Source: Nocardia caishijiensis NBRC 108228
GTDB taxonomy: Bacteria; Actinomycetota; Actinomycetes; Mycobacteriales; Mycobacteriaceae
Direction of reading: 5' to 3'
NCBI RefSeq assembly: GCF_001612825.1
Contig: NZ_BDBE01000006.1
Span: forward strand, 124,001 to 188,000
Length of the DNA stretch: 64,000 bases
In this document: positions 47,850 through 57,396 of the stretch, one piece after another
Position numbering within the stretch: the first letter of the stretch is position 1
Layout of the letters: the number at the start of each line of letters is the position of its first letter
Position numbers and translations under genes: made by a program
The notes under the pieces: model-generated
What the model saw: the letters and a program-made list of their open reading frames with translations, nothing else
Database searches by the model: none
Told to the model about the DNA's origin: nothing

Positions 47850-49708
47850 CGAATTCGACCGCACCGCTGCTGGAGGTCACCGACCTGCGGGTCTCGTTCC
47901 CCGGCGAGGAAGGCCGCGTCGAGGCGGTACGCGGGGTGAACTACACCGTGTCCGACGGTGAGGTCCTCGCCATCGTGGGCGAATCCGGTTCCGGGAAGTC
48001 GGTGTCCTCGCTCGCGGTGATCGGGTTGCTGCCCGAGCAGGCTCGGGTGCAGGGTTCGGTGCGGTTGCGTGGCCGCGAACTGCTCGGCCTCGGCGACAAG
48101 CAGATGTCGAAGCTGCGCGGTTCCTCGATCAGCATGGTGTTCCAGGACCCGCTCTCGGCGCTCACGCCGGTGTACCGGGTGGGCGACCAGGTGGCCGAGG
48201 CCCTGCTCGCGCACGGAACCATGAGCCGCAAGGAAGCCGCCGACAAGGCGATCGAGCTGCTCGAACTCGTCGGCATCCCCGATGCCCGGGTGCGTTCGCG
48301 GGCCTTCCCGCACGAGTTCTCCGGCGGTATGCGCCAGCGCGTGGTGATCGCGATGGCCATCGCCAACGATCCTGCCCTCATCATCTGCGACGAGCCGACC
48401 ACCGCGCTCGATGTCACCGTGCAGGCGCAGATCCTCGACCTGCTGCGCAAGGCGCGCGACATCACCGGCGCGGGCGTCATCATGATCACCCACGACATGG
48501 GCATCGCGGCGACCCTGGCCGACCGGGTCGCGGTGATGTACGCCGGAAAAGTCGTCGAAACCGCGCCGGTCACGGAGCTTTTCGCGGCGCCGCGCATGCC
48601 GTACACGGTCGGTCTGCTCGGGTCCATCCCCCGCATGGACGGTCCCGCGCGCGCCCCGCTGATCCCGATCGTCGGCGCCCCGCCCGCCATGCACGCCCTG
48701 CCGCCGGGGTGTTCGTTCGCGCCGCGCTGCCCCGTCTCCATCGACGACTGCACCGCCGCCGAGCCCCCGCTCGAACGGGTGAGCCCCGGCCATTCGGCGG
48801 CCTGCGTCCGCACCGCCGAACTCGGCACGCCGGAACTGTTCGACGCCTACCGCGCCGACATCACGGCCCGACCGCAGCCCGACCGCACCGACGACGCGGT
48901 CCTGCGGGTCACCGACCTGGTGAAAACCTTCCCGCTCAGCTCGGGTGTGCTGCTGCGGCGACGCACCGGCGAGGTGCGCGCGGTCGACGGGATCAGTTTC
49001 GAGGTGCGGGCGGGCCGCACCCTCGCGCTGGTCGGCGAATCCGGTTCGGGCAAGTCGACCACCCTCACTCAGATCATGGATCTGGTTCGCCCCCAATCGG
49101 GTTCGATCGAGGTGCTCGGCCACGATGTCGCCGCCCTCACCAAGGCGCAGACCCGCGAGATCCGGCGCAGGATGCAGATCGTCTTCCAGGACCCGAGCGC
49201 CTCGCTCGACCCGCGCCTGCCGATCTTCGACGTGCTCGCTGAACCGCTGCGCATCGACGGCCGCTCCCGCGACGAGGTGAACAAGCGGGTGCCGGAATTG
49301 TTGCGGCTGGTCGATCTGCGACCCGAGCACGCCGACCGGTACCCGTCGGACTTCTCGGGCGGGCAGAAACAGCGCATCAGCATCGCGCGGGCGTTGGCAC
49401 TCGATCCGCAGCTGCTCGTCCTCGACGAACCGGTGTCGTCGCTGGACGTGTCGATTCAGGCCGGTGTGCTGAATCTGCTGCGCGACCTGCAGGCCGCGCG
49501 CGGGCTGTCGTATCTGTTTGTCTCGCACGACCTGTCGGTGGTGCGCAATCTCGCCCACGACATCGCGGTGATGTTGCGCGGCAAGATCGTCGAATCCGGT
49601 CCGGCCGAGCAGATTTTCGCGAATCCTCGGCACGAGTACACCCGCTCGCTGATCGCGGCCGTGCCCGAACCCGCGGTGAGCGGGGAGACCTTGGAGGAGA
49701 CGCCATGA
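47846..49708 (+). CDS. ABC peptide-type importer, fused double ATPase (DppD-DppF-like)
   Basis: A 620-residue protein with two complete ATP-binding cassettes that power the two permeases. Cassette 1: Walker A GESGSGKS near residue 50, signature [13 protein letters not shown], Walker [14 protein letters not shown], followed by the oligopeptide-transporter C-terminal Cys motif ([14 protein letters not shown]) near 290-305. Cassette 2: Walker [12 protein letters not shown] near 395, signature [15 protein letters not shown], Walker [13 protein letters not shown]. DppD and DppF are separate genes in E. coli; the fusion is common in actinobacteria. Overlaps both neighbours by four bases. Confidence 0.94.
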   Translation: MTNSTAPLLEVTDLRVSFPGEEGRVEAVRGVNYTVSDGEVLAIVGESGSGKSVSSLAVIGLLPEQARVQGSVRLRGRELLGLGDKQMSKLRGSSISMVFQDPLSALTPVYRVGDQVAEALLAHGTMSRKEAADKAIELLELVGIPDARVRSRAFPHEFSGGMRQRVVIAMAIANDPALIICDEPTTALDVTVQAQILDLLRKARDITGAGVIMITHDMGIAATLADRVAVMYAGKVVETAPVTELFAAPRMPYTVGLLGSIPRMDGPARAPLIPIVGAPPAMHALPPGCSFAPRCPVSIDDCTAAEPPLERVSPGHSAACVRTAELGTPELFDAYRADITARPQPDRTDDAVLRVTDLVKTFPLSSGVLLRRRTGEVRAVDGISFEVRAGRTLALVGESGSGKSTTLTQIMDLVRPQSGSIEVLGHDVAALTKAQTREIRRRMQIVFQDPSASLDPRLPIFDVLAEPLRIDGRSRDEVNKRVPELLRLVDLRPEHADRYPSDFSGGQKQRISIARALALDPQLLVLDEPVSSLDVSIQAGVLNLLRDLQAARGLSYLFVSHDLSVVRNLAHDIAVMLRGKIVESGPAEQIFANPRHEYTRSLIAAVPEPAVSGETLEETP

Positions 49709-51396
49709 GAACCCGACGCTTACGCACGCACGGTGCCCGGTTGCGCTGTGCGGCCGTGGTGGTGGCCGCCGGGATGATCGTGGCGGGTTGCGGTGACGGT
49801 GGTGGCACCGCCGACGGCTTCTCCGCGACGCTCGGCGATACCAGCGACGTGAACCCAAGGGGGGTCGAGGAGTTGCGCGAGGGCGGGAATCTGCGCCTGG
49901 CCGTCACCAGTTACCCGGCGAACTGGAACACGCTGTCCAATGACGGCAACGACGGCGAGATCGGCGAGATCGTGCGGACCATGCTGCCGCGCGCGTTCGA
50001 GGTCGACGCCTCGGGCCGACTCACGGTCGATACCGACTTCTTCACCGAAGTGGCGCTGACCGGCACCGACCCGATGCGGGTGACCTACACGATCAACCCG
50101 GCGGCGGTGTGGTCCGACGGTACGCCGATCACCTGGGAGGACCTCGCCAGCCAGGCCAACGCGCTGAGCGGGCGTGACAAGCGGTACCTGATCGCGATCA
50201 CCAACGGTTTCGAATTCGTCGAGAAAGTGGAGCGCGGGGTCGACGATCGGCAGGCCGTCCTCACCTTCAACACCCCCTATGCCGATTGGCGGGGACAGTT
50301 CGCGGGCAACACCAACCTGTACCCGAAGTCGGTGACCGGCACGCCCGAGGCGTTCAACACCAGCCTCGTCGACGCGATGGGGCTCTCGGCCGGACCGTTC
50401 GTCGTCACCGGAACCGATCGCGGACAGGGCCGGATCACGTTGGGCCGCAATCCCCGCTGGTGGGGCGACAAGCCGGTGCTCCAGAACATCACCTACCGGG
50501 TACTCGACCACTCGTCGTGGGTGCAGGCGTTGCAGAACAACGAACTCGACCTGGTCCGCCTCACCACCCTCGACGAGGTGCAGACCGTGCGCGGCACCGA
50601 CGGACTCGTCGTGCGCCGCGCGCCGGGTAACCGCTGGCGCCACATCACCTTCAACGGCGCGCCCGGCTCGATCCTGGCCGAAGAGGGTGTGCGCGTGGCC
50701 ATCTCGAAGGCCATCGACCGGCAGCACATCGTCGACGCCCTGCAGAACGGTCTCGTCGAAAAGCCCGCCCCGCTGAACAACCACATCTTCCTGCAGGGCC
50801 AGAAGGGTTACCAGGACAACAGCCTCGGCTACGACCCCGAGGCCGCCGCCCGCGAACTCGACGCTCTCGGCTGGAAACTCAACGGCGATGTCCGTGCGAA
50901 GGACGGCCGCGAACTCGTCATCCGCGACGTGATGTACAACGACCCGACCTGGGTGCAGATCGCCCAGATCATCCAGCAGAACCTGGCCGCGATCGGCGTG
51001 GGCCTGACCATCGACACCAAGCCCGGCGCGGGCTATTTCACCGATGTCATCCAGCCCGGCGACTTCGACGCCGCCCAATTCATCTTCCAGGGCGACCCGT
51101 TCCCGCTGAGCAGCATCCGCCAGATCTACTACTACGACCCCACCGACCTGCAGGGCAACTACGGCCGCATCGGCTCCCCCGAACTCAATGCCCTCATCGA
51201 ACGCACCCTCACCGAACTCGACCCGGAGAAATCCGTCGAACTCGCCAATCAAGTCGACCGCAAAGTCTTCGAAGAAGGCCACTCCCTGCCACTGATGCAA
51301 TCCGACGGCAGCGTCGGCGCCCGCGCGACGCTGGCCAATATCGGTTCACCCGGACTGGCCACCTACGACTACACGAAGATCGGATTCCTCGAATGA
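49705..51396 (+). CDS. Substrate-binding lipoprotein of ABC importer, family 5 (copy 1)
   Basis: A 563-residue lipoprotein with signal peptide and lipobox (MIVAGCGD, Cys29), anchored outside the membrane to present ligand to the permeases. Family-5 solute-binding features: [75 protein letters not shown], and [15 protein letters not shown]. Such proteins bind peptides, nickel or other compounds; the ligand here is unknown. It is the first of three tandem paralogues and starts four bases inside the ATPase gene. Confidence 0.93.
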   Translation: MRTRRLRTHGARLRCAAVVVAAGMIVAGCGDGGGTADGFSATLGDTSDVNPRGVEELREGGNLRLAVTSYPANWNTLSNDGNDGEIGEIVRTMLPRAFEVDASGRLTVDTDFFTEVALTGTDPMRVTYTINPAAVWSDGTPITWEDLASQANALSGRDKRYLIAITNGFEFVEKVERGVDDRQAVLTFNTPYADWRGQFAGNTNLYPKSVTGTPEAFNTSLVDAMGLSAGPFVVTGTDRGQGRITLGRNPRWWGDKPVLQNITYRVLDHSSWVQALQNNELDLVRLTTLDEVQTVRGTDGLVVRRAPGNRWRHITFNGAPGSILAEEGVRVAISKAIDRQHIVDALQNGLVEKPAPLNNHIFLQGQKGYQDNSLGYDPEAAARELDALGWKLNGDVRAKDGRELVIRDVMYNDPTWVQIAQIIQQNLAAIGVGLTIDTKPGAGYFTDVIQPGDFDAAQFIFQGDPFPLSSIRQIYYYDPTDLQGNYGRIGSPELNALIERTLTELDPEKSVELANQVDRKVFEEGHSLPLMQSDGSVGARATLANIGSPGLATYDYTKIGFLE

Positions 51397-53084
51397 CCAC
51401 AGCGGTCCATGGATCCCGGCTGCGCCGCGCCGGATTACGGGTCGCCGCACCGATCCTGGTCCTGGCCCTGGCAGCGGGTGGTTGTGGGGACGACTCGGCG
51501 ATGGAAGCAGGGTCGAGCGATATCGGCGCGACCAGCGACATCAACCCGAAATCGCGGGACGAGATCGCGGACGGCGGCACCCTGCGCCTGGCGATTCCCA
51601 ACTTTCCCGCGACGTTCAACAGCAGCCATGTCGACGCCGACGGCTACGTCAGCGACGTGACCGGTTGGACGTTGCCCGGCACGTTGACCTCCGACGCGGC
51701 CGGAAATCTCGAGGTCGACCACGATTACTTCACTTCGGTGGAACTCACCGCGACCGACCCGCAGACGATCGTCTACACGATCAATCCGAAGGCGGTGTGG
51801 TCGGACGGTTCACCGATCACCTGGAACGACCTCCGTTCCCAGGCCGCCGCTTTGAGCGGACGCGATACCGCCTTCGAGGTAGCGGCGACCCACGCCTACA
51901 GCAGCGTCGAGAAGGTGGAACGTGGCGTCGACGACAGGCAGGCCGTCGTCACCTTCGCCGAGCACTACGCGGAGTGGAAGGGGCTGTTCAATCCGCTCTT
52001 GCCGCAGCAGAGCACGTCGTCTCCCCAGGCGTTCGACGACTTCTACCGCAACGACATGCCGCTCTCGGCGGGGCCGTTCATGGTGACCCACATCGATCGC
52101 CCGGAGCAGCGGATCACTTTGAGCCGCAATCCGAAATGGTGGGGTGACACCCCCAAACTCGACAAGGTCGTCTACAGCATTCTCGATTCGTCGGCCCAGC
52201 TCGACGCGCTGCAGAACAACGAACTCGACGCCGTCGAACCGCTGAGCACGGCCGACGACATCAAGATCGCCACCAACACCGTCGGCGTCCAGGTTCGTCG
52301 CGCCCCGGCGAACAGCTTCACTCACATCACGTTCAACGGAGCCCCCGGATCCATCCTGGCGGACCCGCGACTACGCATCGCGATTTCCAAGGGTATCGAT
52401 CGGCAGGGTATCGCCACCGCGGTGCAGAACGGCGTGGTGAGCAACCCGAAGCCGCTGAACAACCACCTGTATCTCGTCGGCCAGACCGGATACCAGGACA
52501 ATGCCGAGTCGGTGACCTTCGATCCGGCTGCGGCGGCTCGCATGCTCGACGACCTCGGGTGGAAGCTCAACGGTGAGTTCCGCGAGAAGGACGGCCGCCG
52601 ACTCGAGATCCGTGATGCGCTGCCGCAGCACGAAACCCAGGTGCGCATCGCGACCATCGTGCAGCAGAATCTCGCGGCGATCGGCGTCAAGGCGCACATC
52701 GAGACCTATCCCGGCACGAACTTCTTCAGCGGCGTCATCGAGCCCGGCAACTTCGATATCGCCCAGTTCGCCTGGTCGAAGAGCATTTTCCCGCTGGGCG
52801 CGCTGCCGCAGATCTATGCCTACGATCCGGCGAACAAGTTGAGCAACTTCGGCAGAATCGGTTCCCCCGAACTCAACACGTTGATCGATCAGATCATCGC
52901 CGAGCTCGATCCGCGCAAGGCGATCGAACTGGCCAACGAAGCCGACCGGATGATCTTCGAAGAGGGGTTCTCGCTGCCCATCGTTCAGTCCGCCGGTGCG
53001 GTCGCGGTTCGCGAGAATCTCGCCAACTTCGGCGCGTTCGGGCTCAGTTCGGCCGATTACACCAAGATCGGCTTCGTCAAATGA
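51393..53084 (+). CDS. Substrate-binding lipoprotein of ABC importer, family 5 (copy 2)
   Basis: A 563-residue paralogue of copies 1 and 3, with signal peptide and a weaker lipobox (LALAAGGCGDD, Cys31). Shared blocks include [81 protein letters not shown] and the C-terminal YTKIGFVK. The four-base ATGA overlap with copy 1 implies coupled translation. Ligand-contact regions differ from copy 1 (for example ALPQHETQVRIATI against [14 protein letters not shown]), so ligand preference may differ. Confidence 0.93.
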   Translation: MTTAVHGSRLRRAGLRVAAPILVLALAAGGCGDDSAMEAGSSDIGATSDINPKSRDEIADGGTLRLAIPNFPATFNSSHVDADGYVSDVTGWTLPGTLTSDAAGNLEVDHDYFTSVELTATDPQTIVYTINPKAVWSDGSPITWNDLRSQAAALSGRDTAFEVAATHAYSSVEKVERGVDDRQAVVTFAEHYAEWKGLFNPLLPQQSTSSPQAFDDFYRNDMPLSAGPFMVTHIDRPEQRITLSRNPKWWGDTPKLDKVVYSILDSSAQLDALQNNELDAVEPLSTADDIKIATNTVGVQVRRAPANSFTHITFNGAPGSILADPRLRIAISKGIDRQGIATAVQNGVVSNPKPLNNHLYLVGQTGYQDNAESVTFDPAAAARMLDDLGWKLNGEFREKDGRRLEIRDALPQHETQVRIATIVQQNLAAIGVKAHIETYPGTNFFSGVIEPGNFDIAQFAWSKSIFPLGALPQIYAYDPANKLSNFGRIGSPELNTLIDQIIAELDPRKAIELANEADRMIFEEGFSLPIVQSAGAVAVRENLANFGAFGLSSADYTKIGFVK

Positions 53085-53116
53085 TTCCGGTCGGCTCAGG
53101 GAAAGGACTCAGCCTT

Positions 53117-54787
53117 ATGCGAATTCGCTCGATGGGTACCCGATTCGCGGTGCCGTGCGTGGCGATCGGCTTGATTCTGTCCGGATGTTCGGCCGACATT
53201 GGCGGCACATCCGGCACCAATCTCATCGGCGCCGGCAGTGACATCAATGCCCACGATGTGGCCGACCTGCGCGACGGCGGCAATCTGCGGTTGGTGCTCA
53301 CCGCACTGCCCGAGACGTTCAACTATCTGCAGGTCGACGGGACCACGGACAATACCGGCGATGTGATCGAACCGCTGCTGCCCTCGCCTTTCACCAGCAA
53401 CTCCGCGGGCGAATTGTCGGTCAACAAGGACTATTTCACCGATATCCAGCTCACCGGCACCGACCCACAGCAGGTGACGTACACGATCAATCCGAAGGCC
53501 GTGTGGTCCGACGGGACGCCGATCACCTGGGCGGATCTGCGCTCACAGGCGGCCGCGCTCAGCGGCCGTGACCCCGCGTATCTGATTTCGTCGACCAGCG
53601 GATTCGAGCGCGTCGAGAAGGTGGAGCGGGGGGTGGATGATCGGCAGGCGGTCGTCACCTTCTCGCAGCCGTATGCCGAATGGCAGGGACAGTTCAGTCC
53701 GCTGTATCCGAAGGCGAGCACGGAATCCGCGGCGGCGTTCAACGACCGTGATCGCGACGGTCTGGTGGTGAGCTCGGGACCGTTCCAGATCAGCTCGATC
53801 GACCGCACGCAGAACCGGATCGTCCTGTCGCGCAACCCGTCCTGGTGGGGTGCGACACCCAAACTCGCCACGATCACCTTCAGCATGCTCGACAGTTCCA
53901 CGTGGCTGCAGGCCATCCAGAACGACGAACTCGACGTGGCCTACATGTCGGGTCTGGAGAATGTCACCGGCGCCAAGCAGGCGGCGGGGGTGGTGGTGCG
54001 GCGCACGCCGGAGCCGAGCTGGTCGCACATCACGTTCAACGGCGCGCCCGGTTCGTTGCTCGCGGACCCGCAGTTGCGGATCGCGCTGTCCAAGGCGATC
54101 GACCGGCAGGGCATCGTCAACGCCTCACAGAACGGCGTGGTCGACGACCCGAAGCCGCTGAACAACCACATCTTCATGCAGGGCCAGAAGGGTTACCAGG
54201 ACAACTCGGGACCCATCTCCTTCGACCCGACCGTCGCGGCGAAGATGCTCGACGACCTCGGCTGGAAGCTCAACGGCGAGGTCCGCGAGAAGGACGGGCG
54301 TCGGCTGGAACTCCGCGATGTGATGTACCAGCAGGACGGTTGGGTGCAGACGGCACAGATCGTGCAGCAGAACCTGGCTCAGATCGGCGTGAAGCTGAAC
54401 ATCCAGACGGTGCCGGGCGCGGGCCTGTTCAAGGACGTCATCGACCCGGGCAATTTCGATCTCGCGCAGTTCAGTTGGGGCGGTAGTGTGCTCCCGCTCG
54501 GCGCGTTGCCGCAGATCTACGCCTACGACCCGAACAATCTCAAGTCCAACAAGGCGCGGATCGGGTCGCCGGAACTCAACGCGCTCATCGATCGCACCAT
54601 CGCCGAACTCGATCCCGACAAGGCCCGCGAACTCGCCAACGAGTGCGACAAGATGATCTTCGCCGAGGGCTATTCGATTCCGCTGCAACAGGCGTCGGGA
54701 ACCTACGCCGTCCGGGAAAATCTCGCCAACTACGGTGCGTTCGGGCTCGCCTCGCCCGACTACACCAAAGTCGGCTTCCTGAAGTGA
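53117..54787 (+). CDS. Substrate-binding lipoprotein of ABC importer, family 5 (copy 3)
   Basis: A 556-residue paralogue with lipobox GLILSGCSAD. It shares the same blocks ([76 protein letters not shown]). I prefer ATG 53117 (MRIRSMGTRF) with AAAGGA upstream, giving a normal lipoprotein signal; an in-frame ATG at 53081 would give the four-base overlap seen at the other junctions and cannot be excluded. It overlaps the next gene by four bases. Confidence 0.92.
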   Translation: MRIRSMGTRFAVPCVAIGLILSGCSADIGGTSGTNLIGAGSDINAHDVADLRDGGNLRLVLTALPETFNYLQVDGTTDNTGDVIEPLLPSPFTSNSAGELSVNKDYFTDIQLTGTDPQQVTYTINPKAVWSDGTPITWADLRSQAAALSGRDPAYLISSTSGFERVEKVERGVDDRQAVVTFSQPYAEWQGQFSPLYPKASTESAAAFNDRDRDGLVVSSGPFQISSIDRTQNRIVLSRNPSWWGATPKLATITFSMLDSSTWLQAIQNDELDVAYMSGLENVTGAKQAAGVVVRRTPEPSWSHITFNGAPGSLLADPQLRIALSKAIDRQGIVNASQNGVVDDPKPLNNHIFMQGQKGYQDNSGPISFDPTVAAKMLDDLGWKLNGEVREKDGRRLELRDVMYQQDGWVQTAQIVQQNLAQIGVKLNIQTVPGAGLFKDVIDPGNFDLAQFSWGGSVLPLGALPQIYAYDPNNLKSNKARIGSPELNALIDRTIAELDPDKARELANECDKMIFAEGYSIPLQQASGTYAVRENLANYGAFGLASPDYTKVGFLK

Positions 54788-55419
54788 CACCGCGCGCGCT
54801 CACCTATCCGCTGACCGTCACGTGCGGCACTCTCGTCGTGATCGCGGCGTGGGTGCCGTTCGCGGATCTGGATCAGGTGAGTGCGCTGGCGGTGGTGGCG
54901 CTGGGTGTGCTCGGATACACCGGGTATCAGCTGGCGCTCGCGTTCGGCGTGCTGCCCAGCGGGGTCGGGGTTGTTGCCACCGCCCGGAGCGGGCGGCGGG
55001 TTCGGCAGCAGTATCGCTTGGTGAGCAGGTCGTTTCTGGAAATCAGTGGTGGTGGGCGCACGGTGTGGCAGCCGGTGTTCTACGACCCGGCGCTGTCCGT
55101 CCTCACGCCGACCGACCTCGAGATCACCTCGCGCGCGATCCTCGACGGTCCGACCCGGTTCTTCCCCGCCGGTCGGGCGCGAACCACCGAACCGCCGGGC
55201 AAGCTCGTCGACAACCCGACGCGCCCTACCGAAGCACCTACCTTCACCCCTGTCCGGCGCCTGGTCCTCGACGCCCAATCCACTGTTGCGGCCCCTTTCG
55301 CCGGTCTCCTCTGGGTCTACGTCATGAACGGCGGCCTTCCCGCCTTCATCGGCGCGACCACCGTCGCCGCGGCCATCGCCACCTGGCTCGCCGCCATCCG
55401 AGGTTCCGACCCCAGTTGA
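54784..55419 (+). CDS. Small membrane protein at the end of the importer operon
   Basis: A 211-residue protein with two hydrophobic segments near the N-terminus (about 8-55, TYPLTVTCGTLVVIAAWVPF and ALAVVALGVLGYTGYQLALA), a hydrophilic middle, and a further pair near the C-terminus. No family is recognised. The GTG start overlaps the stop of copy 3 by four bases, so it belongs to the operon; upstream in-frame residues belong to copy 3 in another frame. It might assist the transporter, but nothing in the sequence shows how. Confidence 0.75.
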   Translation: MTPRALTYPLTVTCGTLVVIAAWVPFADLDQVSALAVVALGVLGYTGYQLALAFGVLPSGVGVVATARSGRRVRQQYRLVSRSFLEISGGGRTVWQPVFYDPALSVLTPTDLEITSRAILDGPTRFFPAGRARTTEPPGKLVDNPTRPTEAPTFTPVRRLVLDAQSTVAAPFAGLLWVYVMNGGLPAFIGATTVAAAIATWLAAIRGSDPS

Positions 55420-55463
55420 ACGGTGGATCACCACTCGCCGGTGGCGGCGGCCGAGGGGCTCAT

Positions 55464-55482
55464 ATCACCAGAGCGTGGTGAT
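55464..55482. promoter_or_regulatory. Palindrome upstream of the GntR gene
   Basis: ATCACCA at 55464-55470 and TGGTGAT at 55476-55482 form a perfect inverted repeat with a 5-nt spacer. A related GTGG-ATCA-CCAC palindrome lies at 55423-55434, and TGGT-CTT-ACCA at 55551-55561. TGGT...ACCA is the half-site style of FadR-subfamily GntR regulators. Confidence 0.45.
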
Positions 55483-55550
55483 CAAAGGTCCAGCTGGATG
55501 CCCGCAGCCACTCGGCGGCCCGGGTGCGTCGCTGACTTGGCGGTCCGAAC

Positions 55551-55561
55551 TGGTCTTACCA
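55551..55561. promoter_or_regulatory. Candidate GntR/FadR-type operator
   Basis: TGGTCTTACCA matches the TGGT-N3-ACCA design of FadR-family operators and lies 38 bases upstream of the GntR start codon, where autoregulation would be expected. Confidence 0.5.
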
Positions 55562-55598
55562 CTTGACCAGCTGGCCAGGAGGGGCGCATGCTGGGGGT

Positions 55599-56345
55599 AT
55601 GGCGTGGACTCCTGTTGTGAAGCGGTCGGTATCCGGGGACGTGTTCGAGCAGGTCGCCGAGCAGGTGCTCGGCGGGGAGCTGGCCGCGGGGAGCGCCTTG
55701 CCGAGTGAGCGGCAATTGGCCGAGGCGCTAAGTGTTTCACGGCCTGCGGTACGCGAGGCGTTGCAGCGGCTGGCGGCGGCCGGGCTGGTTTCCGTTCGCC
55801 AGGGCGAGGCGACGACCGTGCTGGACTATCGGCGCAGCTCGGGCCTGGAAGTGCTGCCCCGACTACTGCTTCGCGGAGACTCGATCGACCCGGCTGTCGC
55901 GCGAAGCATTCTCGAGGCCCGGTTGCACAACGGACCGAAGATCGCCGAGCTCGCGGCGCGCCGGGTACGCAGGGATGCCGGTCGCGGTGGCCGAGCGTTG
56001 CCGGTGGCCGACGGCCTGACGCTCCTACACAAATCAGTCGAAGGGCTTGTCGCCGAATCCGATCCGCTCGCCCAGCAGCGGATCGCGCTCGAATTCTGGG
56101 ATCACGTGCTGGATCTCGCGGATTCGATCGCATTCCGGTTGATGTATTCCATGCTGCGCGCCGCCTACGAACCAGCGTTGGCCGCGCTCGCGCCGATCAT
56201 GTCCGCCGAGGTGGGCAATGGGGGCGCGTATCGAGACCTGGCCGCCGCGATCGACGCGGGCGAGTCGGAAGAGGCCGCCGACCGCGCCCGAGCCTTGCTC
56301 GAACCGGCGACCATCGCTCTCATCCACGCCCTCGACGGGGCGTGA
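55599..56345 (+). CDS. GntR-family (FadR subfamily) transcriptional regulator
   Basis: A 248-residue regulator with an N-terminal winged helix (VFEQVAEQVLGGELAAGSALPSERQLAEALSVSRPAVREALQRLAAAGLVSVRQGEATTV) and an all-helical FCD-type effector domain (LEARLHNGPKIAELAARR, then HKSVEGLVAES, FWDHVLDLADSIAFRLMYSML). ATG 55599 gives the right family start. It is followed 19 bases later by the fatty-acid-hydroxylase-like gene, and FadR relatives sense acyl-CoAs or small acids, so a link to lipid metabolism is plausible. Confidence 0.92.
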   Translation: MAWTPVVKRSVSGDVFEQVAEQVLGGELAAGSALPSERQLAEALSVSRPAVREALQRLAAAGLVSVRQGEATTVLDYRRSSGLEVLPRLLLRGDSIDPAVARSILEARLHNGPKIAELAARRVRRDAGRGGRALPVADGLTLLHKSVEGLVAESDPLAQQRIALEFWDHVLDLADSIAFRLMYSMLRAAYEPALAALAPIMSAEVGNGGAYRDLAAAIDAGESEEAADRARALLEPATIALIHALDGA

Positions 56346-56363
56346 TCCACCCGAGGAAGCACT

Positions 56364-57218
56364 ATGACCACTAACCGTCCGACAACGTCGTCGCACGAAC
56401 CGATCGACCCGGCTACGCAGCACGATCGAGCCACCACCGACCGTCCGGCTGGGCGCGGCGACCGAGCCAACGGCACGTCCGACAGCGACCCGACAACAAG
56501 CCTCAGCAGCCCACGGGACGGCAGGCAGGACTCCATCGAGGGAGTGGTTGGGAGTCGGCGTGGGGTTGCGCCGCGACCCGTACGGCGCGCCCTGTCACTC
56601 GGGGAGGCCGCGCGGGAATTCGTGCGTCACCCTTCGCCGTGGATGATCGGCGCCGTGCTGATCACGGTTCTCGGCGCACGCCTCCTGGTCGGCGACTGGC
56701 AGCTCGGCGATGTCGTGGTTCCGGCCGTGATCCTCGCGGCCTTCCCGCTGATCGAGTGGATCATCCATGTCACCGTGTTGCATTGGCGGCCAAGGCATCT
56801 CGGTCCGCTCACGATCGACAGCGAACTGGCCCGCAAGCACCGCGCCCACCACGTCGACCCGCGTGACGTGCCACTGGTCTTCATCCCACCGAAGTCCCTG
56901 CTGCTCACCATCGCCGCACTGGTGGCGATCGGGCTGCTCACCTTTCCACGCCTCGGTCTCGGCCTGACCTTCCTGCTCACCATCACCGTCCTCGGCCTGC
57001 TCTACGAGTGGACGCACTACCTGATCCACACCGACTACAAGCCGAAACATGCCGCGTACCGGGCAGTCTGGCGAAACCATCGGCATCACCACTACAAGAA
57101 CGAGCACTACTGGTTCACGGTGACGACCACCGGCACCGCCGACCGCCTCCTCGGCACCGCACCCGATCCCGCCACCACCCCGACCTCTCCCACTGCCCGA
57201 AACCTCCACGCTCACTGA
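56364..57218 (+). CDS. Fatty acid hydroxylase / sterol desaturase superfamily membrane protein
   Basis: A 284-residue di-iron membrane oxygenase. The His clusters of the superfamily are seen at HVTVLHW, RKHRAHHVDP, THYLIHTDY and RNHRHHHYKNEHYWF. Four membrane segments lie between about residues 95 and 225. The first 75 residues are a polar, disordered tail of unknown use (a later start is possible). Substrate is unknown; such proteins hydroxylate or desaturate fatty acids, sterols or carotenoids. It lies just after the GntR gene and is probably cotranscribed. Confidence 0.88.
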   Translation: MTTNRPTTSSHEPIDPATQHDRATTDRPAGRGDRANGTSDSDPTTSLSSPRDGRQDSIEGVVGSRRGVAPRPVRRALSLGEAAREFVRHPSPWMIGAVLITVLGARLLVGDWQLGDVVVPAVILAAFPLIEWIIHVTVLHWRPRHLGPLTIDSELARKHRAHHVDPRDVPLVFIPPKSLLLTIAALVAIGLLTFPRLGLGLTFLLTITVLGLLYEWTHYLIHTDYKPKHAAYRAVWRNHRHHHYKNEHYWFTVTTTGTADRLLGTAPDPATTPTSPTARNLHAH

Positions 57219-57325
57219 GATTCCCGACCGCGCGTCCGCGCGGTGGAAAACCGCACAACCGCCGACCCGATACGCCCGGCCCGCACCACGCGGACCGGGC
57301 GTTCGCCGTTTCGGCAAGGTCACCC

Positions 57326-57356
57326 TTGACACATAGATACCTTAGGGGGGTATGGT
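57326..57356 (+). promoter_or_regulatory. Copper-type (CsoR) operator and promoter of the MFS gene
   Basis: TTGACA at 57326-57331 and TATGGT at 57351-57356 frame a spacer with ATACCTTAGGGGGGTAT (57338-57353), matching the TACC...GGGTA design of CsoR-class operators. A nearly identical block lies at 58809-58836. CsoR repressors leave such sites when bound to Cu(I). Confidence 0.75.
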
Positions 57357-57396
57357 ACCCAGCACGAGACGCACTCCGCTCGAAAGGACGAAAGTC

